A stretch of DNA of 12,923 bases, from positions 1 to 12,923 of the forward strand of contig PLSJ01000015.1 of assembly GCA_003165115.1 (NCBI GenBank). The letters are read 5' to 3'. A program made the position numbers and the translations under genes. Of this stretch, positions 7,525-12,923 are shown piece by piece. The notes below the pieces were generated by a model. The model searched no databases, had not been told where the DNA came from, and saw only the letters and a program-made list of their open reading frames with translations. Positions within the stretch are counted from its first letter, which is position 1. The number at the start of each line of letters is the position of its first letter. Source of the stretch: Syntrophaceae bacterium (lineage in GTDB: Bacteria; Desulfobacterota; Syntrophorhabdia; Syntrophorhabdales; WCHB1-27).

Positions 7525-7802
7525 GGCCCCTGCAGCGCCTCCTTGATCTTCTCCTCCTGATAACCGACGATGCAGTTATTGTTGATGACAAGAGAGGGGA
7601 AAGAGCAGTGGGGATTGAAAGATTTCAGCTCGTCAAGGACCTTCTCCTTGTCCGCGCCTTCGAGGACGTCCACGTCGACGTATTCGTAGGCGACATTCAT
7701 CTCTTTAAGCAGGGCTTTCGTCTTCTTGCACCAGACGCACGTGGTCAGGGTGAAGAGCTTTATCGGCCCGTGGTCGCTTCCTTCAACATGGTTCATCTGC
7801 AT
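7521..7802 (-). CDS. Glutaredoxin-like thiol-disulfide protein
   Basis: The 93-aa product has a thioredoxin fold of glutaredoxin size. It has strand KLFTL, redox motif C22-V-W-C25, a helix rich in Lys, strand YEYVDVDV, then S-F-P69 (the cis-Pro position), strand LVINN and the G80-Y81 turn typical of glutaredoxins. A family of this form is often paired with FTR-like reductases in anaerobes and archaea. Here its stop overlaps the FTR start by 4 nt, so it is the obvious candidate acceptor of electrons from that reductase (inference). I chose the ATG at 7802 because GGGGG lies about 7 nt upstream; a longer frame begins with TTG at 7841 but has no better ribosome site. An additional Cys66 (NPHCSFP) lies just before the cis-Pro. 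Confidence 0.85.
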   Translation of the reverse strand: MQMNHVEGSDHGPIKLFTLTTCVWCKKTKALLKEMNVAYEYVDVDVLEGADKEKVLDELKSFNPHCSFPSLVINNNCIVGYQEEKIKEALQGP

Positions 7803-7894
7803 ACATAAACCCCCTTCGGTATTTCGGCAAAAGGACTTCAATCATGAATATAGCACAGAAACAGGCGAATTGCTTACCGCCCGTTTTTTTCTGT

Positions 7895-7923
7895 TTGATT
7901 TGTCGCCGTCCAGGTGATATTAT
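7895..7923 (+). promoter_or_regulatory. Predicted sigma-70 promoter for the frameshifted secreted-protein gene
   Basis: TTGATT (7895-7900) and TATTAT (7918-7923) are separated by exactly 17 nt, and each is one or two mismatches from consensus. A start point 7-8 nt after the -10 falls at the ATG at 7931, leaving no room for a ribosome binding site. The motif is seen directly; activity is inferred. Confidence 0.5.
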
Positions 7924-7930
7924 CCCTCAA

Positions 7931-8448
7931 ATGATGTCATCCCTGCGAAGATCGCCTGTCACGGCCGCCTTCGTCATCCTGTTCGTCGCATTGTGGGGCT
8001 CTGCCTCGGCGCAGACCGTGACCCTGCTGACCCCGGAAGATATCGCGAAAGGGCAGGAACAAGCCGTCTCCCATACGGTCTGCGAGTCGGGGAAGTGTTA
8101 CGAGATGCCCGCGTCTTTTGCCGTCATCGAGACCAAGTACGCCACGGGGCCCCACATCGAGATCGCGGAGCCGTCGCCCAACGCGGAGTACAGGGCCCCC
8201 CGATAAGGCTTATCATAAACTTCACGCCCAGGGAAGGCACGCAGGTCGACCTGAAGACTTTCAAGCTCGAATACCTCAAGCTGATCTCGATCGACATCAC
8301 CGGGAGAGTGGCCGGCTACCTGGGGCCAACAGGCGTGAAGGTCGAGAAAGCCGACATCCCTCCCGGCGACCATAAGCTGAGGATCACCCTGAAAGACACG
8401 AAGGGGGGCGTCAGCCAGCAGGTCTATTCGGTGAAAATCGCGAAGTAG
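7931..8448 (+). pseudogene. Small secreted protein of unknown function, interrupted by a frameshift
   Basis: The first frame (7931-8206) encodes a signal peptide (about 1-27, ending SASA before Q) and a domain with one Cys pair (ESGKCYEMP nearby), then hits TAA after 91 codons. The second frame (about 8197-8448) continues convincingly with PIRLIINFTPREG, VEYLKL-like FKLEYLKL, IDITGRV, ADIPPGDHKLRI and SVKIAK. Adding one C to the run of six (8196-8201) would join them as EYRAPPIRLII into a single protein of about 172 aa. The C-terminal half looks like a beta-sandwich, possibly Ig-like; I cannot name the family. It may be a true pseudogene, a sequencing or assembly error in the C tract, or a phase-variable gene. 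It is the only plus-strand gene here and converges on the transglutaminase gene with an 18-nt gap. Confidence 0.7.
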
Positions 8449-8466
8449 CGGCAGGGAAGCGCTTCT

Positions 8467-10311
8467 TTATCTTACCCCTTTTACCCTGAACACGAAATCA
8501 TAGGCGAGGATGTCTTCCCAGAGGTAGCCCTTCGACGTCGAGCGCGTATCGTCGGGGCCGCTGTAAGACTTGCCGGGGGTGAAGAACCACGTCATCACCG
8601 CCTCTCCCGAATGCCGCAGGACTATCCAGTGCTTGCCCTTTTGGAGCTTTGTCTCGGGCGACCCTGCCGGGAAGGTGAAGGTCAGCCACGAGTACCCCGG
8701 CCTCTTTTCGAAGGCGTCCAGAAACACGGGAAGGGAGCGGCAGCCCCGCAATGCCGGTTTACCGGCGTCGTCGGCGACAAGGTCCATATAGAGGGTGCCG
8801 TCGCCTCCGAACCTGTGCATGGCGAGGGAAACGTCGCGGACCGTCGCCGGTTCGTCCAGCATGAATGCCTGGGCGTAGACGTGCGCCGACGTCACATATT
8901 CGGCCGTTTCCGCGTCGAGGAGCCTGGACCCGGTATCGCCCGAGATACGGTACGTTGCGACGAGGCCCGGGAACTCGGTATTACCTAGGACCACCTCCCT
9001 CGGAGCGAGGGGCGCGGGCGAGGCCGGCATCACGGGTCCGGGTGGTTTCCGCGCTTCCGGCCTCGTCACAGGAGGCTCGGGCCTGGCGGCAGGCGGAGAC
9101 AGGGGAGGGCCTATCGGGCCTTGCGGCACGACGCCCGGCTTGCGCACGGTGGGCGGCAGTTCGCCGGGAGCGGCGGGGACGGGCGCGGGGCCGGTTGGTT
9201 TTTCCACGACAGGCGGCAAAGCAGGTTCCGCTATGCTCTCCGCGATGACGGCGACCGCCATCAGGTTGTTGCTCATCACGTGGGATTTCGGCATGTCCTG
9301 CATGAGCACCGGCTGCACCCTGACGTCATCTTCGATAAATTGGGCGTCGATGGCGCCGGAGTATGCCGGGGCGTAGGGCGTGCCCGTCCAGTTCTCCGCG
9401 ATATCGGTGGAATCGAGTCCGTGACATTCCTTGACATGCCGCGTGGAGGTGAACTGTTTCGACTGCTTCGGGTCGTACGAGAGCCAGCCGAGGTCCGGGA
9501 AATAGACCTCTACCCAGGCGTGCCCCCCTTTGCCCATGGTCTGGACCAGGCTCCTGACGCCGTCCATCGGGTACTTCAGTTGCTTGTCCAGCGTGGTCCC
9601 GCCCACGACCCTGGTGGGTATGCCGGCGGCCCGCAGGAGGGCGGCGGAAAGATGGGCCGCGTTGGTGCAGTTCCCCGAGCCGTCTTTCATGGTGGAGAGG
9701 GCGTCGTACCGGGACGGGTTGTAGACGTACCTGACGTTGTCCGCCATATAATTGATGACCGCCGTGACCGCCTGGAATTCCGTGGCCGCGTGCCCCGTCA
9801 GCTCCCGCGAGAGCGCCTGTATCTCGGGGCTTTCGCTCTGCACGAGTGGGGTGCTTTTCAGATAGGTCAGTTCGGAAGGGGTAAGGCCTTTCAGGGGGAG
9901 GACCTGCGTGCTTTTCATGGCCGACAGCACCGCCTCCACGCGCGCGTCGAAGACGATCCGCACTTCGGGGTCCGACCTCAGATCGTGCCACGTGATCTTC
10001 TTGCGGACGTTGCCCAGGCCGTCCTGCTCGTCCTCGACAAGGGCCGGCTTCGGGAGGATGTTCACCTGGAGGTTCCGGACCCCCTGCGAGAGGACCTTGT
10101 TCGAGAAGCTCGCGGGCATGGTAAGGTTCACCGTCAACTGCGAGAGCGGCCGGTCGACGGTCCAGCGCATCTGTTTGGAGACGCGCAAGGTGCTGTCCAG
10201 TCTCCCCTCCAGCACTATGGTATCGGCGGAGAGAGGGGACCCGAGGAGCATCGGGACGAGCAGGGCCCCGAAGACAAAAGCCGGGGCCCGCACCCGGGAG
10301 GGACGTCTCAT
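8467..10311 (-). CDS. Exported transglutaminase-like protein with Pro-rich linker and C-terminal beta-domain
   Basis: The 614-aa protein starts with a signal peptide (about 1-29, ending PLSA). An N-terminal beta-rich region (30-160) is followed by a transglutaminase/protease-like core (about 165-300). Its triad is C215 (GSGNCTNAAH), H264 (KGGHAWVEV) and D280 (GWLSYDP), all in the expected sequence settings, so it is probably active. Family members act as cysteine peptidases or amidases, or form cross-links; the substrate here is unknown. Residues about 363-438 are a Pro-rich spacer with several PPV and RPE units. Residues about 440-614 resemble a jelly-roll or carbohydrate-binding-like module (KHWIVLRHSG, then TWFFTPG). 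The ATG overlaps the stop of the LPP20-type gene as ATGA and has no clear ribosome site of its own, which suggests coupled translation. It is the last gene of the operon. Confidence 0.85.
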   Translation of the reverse strand: MRRPSRVRAPAFVFGALLVPMLLGSPLSADTIVLEGRLDSTLRVSKQMRWTVDRPLSQLTVNLTMPASFSNKVLSQGVRNLQVNILPKPALVEDEQDGLGNVRKKITWHDLRSDPEVRIVFDARVEAVLSAMKSTQVLPLKGLTPSELTYLKSTPLVQSESPEIQALSRELTGHAATEFQAVTAVINYMADNVRYVYNPSRYDALSTMKDGSGNCTNAAHLSAALLRAAGIPTRVVGGTTLDKQLKYPMDGVRSLVQTMGKGGHAWVEVYFPDLGWLSYDPKQSKQFTSTRHVKECHGLDSTDIAENWTGTPYAPAYSGAIDAQFIEDDVRVQPVLMQDMPKSHVMSNNLMAVAVIAESIAEPALPPVVEKPTGPAPVPAAPGELPPTVRKPGVVPQGPIGPPLSPPAARPEPPVTRPEARKPPGPVMPASPAPLAPREVVLGNTEFPGLVATYRISGDTGSRLLDAETAEYVTSAHVYAQAFMLDEPATVRDVSLAMHRFGGDGTLYMDLVADDAGKPALRGCRSLPVFLDAFEKRPGYSWLTFTFPAGSPETKLQKGKHWIVLRHSGEAVMTWFFTPGKSYSGPDDTRSTSKGYLWEDILAYDFVFRVKGVR

Positions 10312-11219
10312 TTGAGCACGAAGGCGACCTTCGCCGCCGCCAGGAAGTCCGTCTTCTGGTTGACGGAGAATATCTTCACCGCATCTTCTTCGGAAACCTG
10401 GAGGTCCGTCGGACCGGCCGTGCCCGCGGCTCTTACGACCATGGGGTTTTTGACGCCCCTGTGCTGGAGGGCGTCCCTGGCCTTATCGACGCTGTTCGTA
10501 TATTCGCCGCATCCCTTCTCCACGAGGATCTTCTGCTCGACGCGGGAGGGGTCGTAGAGTACTTCCCCTTTCAACGTGAATATCCGGTTTATCAGGGCCG
10601 GCCTGAAGCTCTGTCCTGTCGCGTCGATGATCATGCCGTCATAGGGCTCGACCGGCACGGGGCTGAGGCTGACGCGCGGGGCGCTGCTTGTCAGGTCCTT
10701 CCGGGCCTGCGGGATCCCGAAGAGCCTCTTGTACATCGTTTCGCCGAAGCTCTCCGGCCCGTTCATGCCGACCTTGACGAGGACCATCGCCGATCCTTCG
10801 CGGTCGTTGTAATCCTTGTAAATTACCTGTGCCCCTTTGATGAAGCCGTTGACGGCTGTCCTCACCACGTCGTACCGTATCTGCATGTCCTGTGTCGTCG
10901 TGTCGCCCACGACAGCCACCCCACTCAGGAATTGGGCCAGGTTCCGGTACGCCACCACCTCGGCCGCGCGCTGCGCCGTCAGCCGCTTCTGGCCGGGCGT
11001 CGCGGCATTAGCGGCCGGCAGCCCCTCGCCTTCTATCACGATATATCCGTCCCTGAAAGCCTGGGTGACGCTCCTGGTGATGGAGATGCTCTCCTGATGG
11101 AGCCATTGGTTTGCCTTGGCGAACGTCTCGCCGGCGGCGTCGGAGCCGGGTTGAGCTGGGGCGTTGCCCGCAAGGACCACGAGTGCCAGAATCAGGATGC
11201 CGCAGGGAATTTTCTTCAT
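10308..11219 (-). CDS. LPP20-type exported protein with unknown C-terminal domain
   Basis: The 303-aa product has a cleavable signal peptide (1-22, cleavage after NAPA). It has no lipobox, so it is likely periplasmic rather than a lipoprotein. Residues about 60-155 resemble the LPP20 family: GEGLPAANAATPGQKRLTAQRAA, then YRNLAQFLSGV, then VNGFIKGAQVIYKDY and a final strand with AMVLVKV. Residues about 190-303 form a second domain with DGMIIDATGQSFRPAL and YDPSRVEQK; I have no firm family for it, though similar segments follow LPP20-like domains in other envelope proteins. The ATG at 11219 is chosen because AGGAGG lies 5 nt upstream and a signal peptide begins there; the longer frame to 11285 runs into the preceding gene. 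It lies 16 nt after the SLH-lipoprotein stop and overlaps the next gene by 4 nt. Confidence 0.8.
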   Translation of the reverse strand: MKKIPCGILILALVVLAGNAPAQPGSDAAGETFAKANQWLHQESISITRSVTQAFRDGYIVIEGEGLPAANAATPGQKRLTAQRAAEVVAYRNLAQFLSGVAVVGDTTTQDMQIRYDVVRTAVNGFIKGAQVIYKDYNDREGSAMVLVKVGMNGPESFGETMYKRLFGIPQARKDLTSSAPRVSLSPVPVEPYDGMIIDATGQSFRPALINRIFTLKGEVLYDPSRVEQKILVEKGCGEYTNSVDKARDALQHRGVKNPMVVRAAGTAGPTDLQVSEEDAVKIFSVNQKTDFLAAAKVAFVLK

Positions 11220-11235
11220 GCCTTCCTCCTCACTT

Positions 11236-12438
11236 TTAGTGACCTTGCATCTTTTGCTGCAGCGACCTGAGCGCGAGGACCGCATCGGCCCCGGATACGG
11301 GCTCGTCTACCAGGAAAACGCCCCCGGCCTCGCCTTCCATCAGTCCCCTCGTGGTCGCGTTCATGGCAGCGTTATAAAAGCGCGAGGTAGGAGGTATGTC
11401 GGTGAAGGGCGACTTCTCGTGTCCCAGATAGGCGGACGCGATCTTTTCATCGCCCGCGATCCTGATGACCATGTCTTCGAGGAGGAGGGCCATCTCCCCC
11501 CTCTTCACCGCCCTGGCGCCGTTGAAGAGGTAGGCGCCGGATGCGGCGTCGTACGACGGCTCCAGCCCTCTCAGGTTCCAATTCAGGGCGCCGAGGATCT
11601 CGTCGCGGATAGGGCTTGAGGCGACGTCGGCCGGGACCGGGGACGGGTGCGGCCGGTTGCCCGCGCCCTTCGGCGAAAGCGCGGCCGGGGCAAAATCGTG
11701 GGTGAGAAGGGCGGTCAGCTCGGCCCTGGTCACCGCCCGTTTCACGGCGATCTTCCTGCCCAGGTCGGAGACGGTAATCCCGGCCATGGCCCGCACGACC
11801 CTGTCGGTCTCTTTCCATGCCCGGTCCGCGGGCCCGTTCCATTTTCCGGCCTTCTTCGCGTTCAGGACCGCCTCGAACCTGCCTTTCGCCTCCCTGAACT
11901 CACTCGCCTGCCGGTAGGCTATGCCCATGTAGTAGTCGATTGCCTCTTTGCCCTGGTAATAGAGAAGGTCCGCCTCTTTTATGTCCAGGCCGTCAGCCCG
12001 CCCGTACGCCGCCTTCGCGGTTCCGATGAAATTCTTCCCCCCCAGGGCCGTCTGAGATCGTATCACGGCTATCAGGTGGGCAAAGCGGTCCTCGTTATTC
12101 CGGGTATCGCGAAGGGCCTTCTTCAAATAACCCTCCGCCCGGCCTTCTTCGGCCGCCCTGACCGCCGGGTCCGTCGCGTCCGCGGCGATATGGGCGGCCG
12201 CAATCGCGAGGCCGTCATAAGCGGGGGAAAAGTCCGCGCTGCATGAGATTGCCCGCTCCAGTCTTTGACGCCCCGCCTCGAAATCTCCTTTCCCGACAAG
12301 CTCCATGCCCGTCACGTAGTGGAGCTTCGGGTTATCCTCCGGGGTGGTGCACGTCGCGACCTGCCTGGAAGCGCAGCCCCAGCAGACGGCGCAGAGAGTC
12401 AGCACAATGAACATCATGCCGTGTGTATACGTCTTCAT
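11236..12438 (-). CDS. Probable lipoprotein with TPR-like helices and an SLH-like C-terminal domain
   Basis: The 400-aa product begins with a signal sequence and a Cys-containing lipobox-like site (AVCWGC22AS). The site is slightly atypical because C and W occupy the -3 and -2 positions. Residues about 38-215 are alpha-helical and TPR-like: GMELVGKGDFEAGRQRLERAI, then YYMGIAYRQASEFREAKGRFEAVL. Residues about 219-250 (AVKRAVTRAELTALL) and 308-395 look like S-layer-homology motifs: VKRGEMALLLEDM, then SPFTDIPPTSRFYNAA, then ATTRGLMEG and VSGADAVLALRSL. SLH domains bind pyruvylated wall polysaccharide or peptidoglycan, so the protein could tether the outer membrane to the wall (inference). The start at 12438 is supported by GAGGAGG about 6 nt upstream. 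It lies 60 nt after the TPR gene. Confidence 0.82.
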   Translation of the reverse strand: MKTYTHGMMFIVLTLCAVCWGCASRQVATCTTPEDNPKLHYVTGMELVGKGDFEAGRQRLERAISCSADFSPAYDGLAIAAAHIAADATDPAVRAAEEGRAEGYLKKALRDTRNNEDRFAHLIAVIRSQTALGGKNFIGTAKAAYGRADGLDIKEADLLYYQGKEAIDYYMGIAYRQASEFREAKGRFEAVLNAKKAGKWNGPADRAWKETDRVVRAMAGITVSDLGRKIAVKRAVTRAELTALLTHDFAPAALSPKGAGNRPHPSPVPADVASSPIRDEILGALNWNLRGLEPSYDAASGAYLFNGARAVKRGEMALLLEDMVIRIAGDEKIASAYLGHEKSPFTDIPPTSRFYNAAMNATTRGLMEGEAGGVFLVDEPVSGADAVLALRSLQQKMQGH

Positions 12439-12498
12439 ATCGTCCTCCTCAAAGAACTGCCCGGACATCGTGCCTTCGGTAGGGCGCACCCGGTCCGC

Positions 12499-12923
12499 CT
12501 ACCAGGCGACCCCTCTCGCCCGCAGTGTACTGCCCGCGTTTTGGTGGCCCTGTCTGGCCGCCGTTATCAGGTCGGCTATGGCGAGCCGCCTGTAGCCGAG
12601 CTTATCGTAGGTATACCCCCTGTTGTAGTAGGCCAAAGCCAGGCCGGGCTGGAGGCTGATGGCCATGTTGAAATCCGTGAGGGCCTGACGATAGACGCCA
12701 AGCCTGTGGTAGACGTTACCCCTGTTGTTATAGGCCATTGCAAAGCCTGGGTCCAGCGCGATGGCCCTGTTGAAATCCGCGACCGCCTGGCGGTAGACGC
12801 CAAGCCGGTTGTGCGCGTTTCCCCGGTTGTAGTGGGTTATCGCAAGACCGGGATTAAGGACGATTGCCTGATCGAAATCCGCGACGGCCTGTCTGTAGTC
12901 CCCGAGCCTGGCGTAGCACTTCC
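12499..12923 (-). CDS. TPR-repeat protein, 5' end outside window
   Basis: The frame is open from the window edge to TAG at 12499, giving the last 141 residues. It contains three complete 34-residue tetratricopeptide units plus a partial one at each end. A typical unit reads YNRGNAHNRLGVYRQAVADFNRAIALDPG. The last unit loses the consensus (YRRLAIADLITAARQGHQNAG) and the protein ends in GVAW. TPR arrays are protein-interaction scaffolds; this one is the first visible gene of the envelope operon. Whether it is exported cannot be seen because its N-terminus is missing. The internal ATG at 12738 is not the true start, since the repeat pattern runs straight through it. Confidence 0.85.
   Translation of the reverse strand, partial: KCYARLGDYRQAVADFDQAIVLNPGLAITHYNRGNAHNRLGVYRQAVADFNRAIALDPGFAMAYNNRGNVYHRLGVYRQALTDFNMAISLQPGLALAYYNRGYTYDKLGYRRLAIADLITAARQGHQNAGSTLRARGVAW
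12566..12923 (-). repeat. 102-bp tandem repeats encoding TPR units
   Basis: The DNA itself repeats with a 102-bp period (34 codons). For example, TTGAAATCC occurs at 12668 and 12770 and TCGAAATCC at 12872. Long stretches around TAGACGCCAAGCC are nearly identical between the two central units. This indicates recent duplication of TPR units, not only protein-level similarity. Confidence 0.7.

Noticed and set aside
8192..8206. Programmed -1 ribosomal frameshift at the C tract
   Set aside because: The zero-frame codons AGG GCC CCC CGA do not form a standard X XXY YYZ slippery heptamer, and I saw no clear downstream pseudoknot. A one-base indel is simpler.
8449..8475. Bidirectional terminator between the convergent genes, from the palindrome GAAGCGCTTC
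   Set aside because: The palindrome has no loop of workable size and no T-run follows directly on either strand.
9121..10557. Plus-strand 478-codon open frame opposite the transglutaminase and LPP20 genes
   Set aside because: It is antisense to two genes with clear domains; the product is an Arg/Gly/His-rich shadow.

Overview
The window is GC-rich, about 60 percent by eye, and almost every gene lies on the minus strand. The gene set is an anaerobe-type ferredoxin:thioredoxin reductase with a rubredoxin tail, a UbiE/MenG quinone methyltransferase, a two-partner-secreted exoprotein and lipoproteins. This suggests an anaerobic diderm bacterium, perhaps of the former Deltaproteobacteria (Desulfobacterota or Syntrophorhabdia-like). 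That placement is an inference from gene content, not a measurement. No rRNA, tRNA, CRISPR array, insertion sequence or phage gene was seen.

Region 1 (1-5580, minus) is the first 1860 codons of one uninterrupted giant exoprotein gene that leaves the window at its 3' end. It has a signal peptide and an N-terminal haemagglutination (TPS) domain, then a linker and a GLUG repeat array, then two MBG/YDG-type repeats. After these a second complete TPS domain, a second linker and a second GLUG array follow. The protein is therefore a large internal duplication joined by an MBG hinge.

Region 2 (5581-6194) has no convincing gene. It holds the probable promoter of the exoprotein, a perfect palindrome overlapping the -10 that looks like an operator, and a leader of about 370 nt with hairpin potential.

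Region 3 (6195-7802, minus) is a redox block: a glutaredoxin-like protein, a ferredoxin:thioredoxin reductase catalytic subunit fused to a rubredoxin-like domain (4-nt overlap), and a UbiE/MenG methyltransferase.

Region 4 (7931-8448, plus) is a small secreted protein gene broken by an apparent one-base deletion in a C tract. Its strong-looking promoter predicts a transcript starting at or next to the start codon.

Region 5 (8467-12923, minus) is a tight envelope operon. In transcription order it encodes a TPR protein (5' end outside the window), a lipoprotein with an SLH-like C-terminus, an LPP20-type exported protein, and an exported transglutaminase-like protein with a Pro-rich linker and a C-terminal beta-rich domain. 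All products except possibly the TPR protein carry export signals, so the operon probably makes a periplasmic or outer-membrane assembly. It lies a few kilobases from the exoprotein, but a functional link is only a hypothesis.
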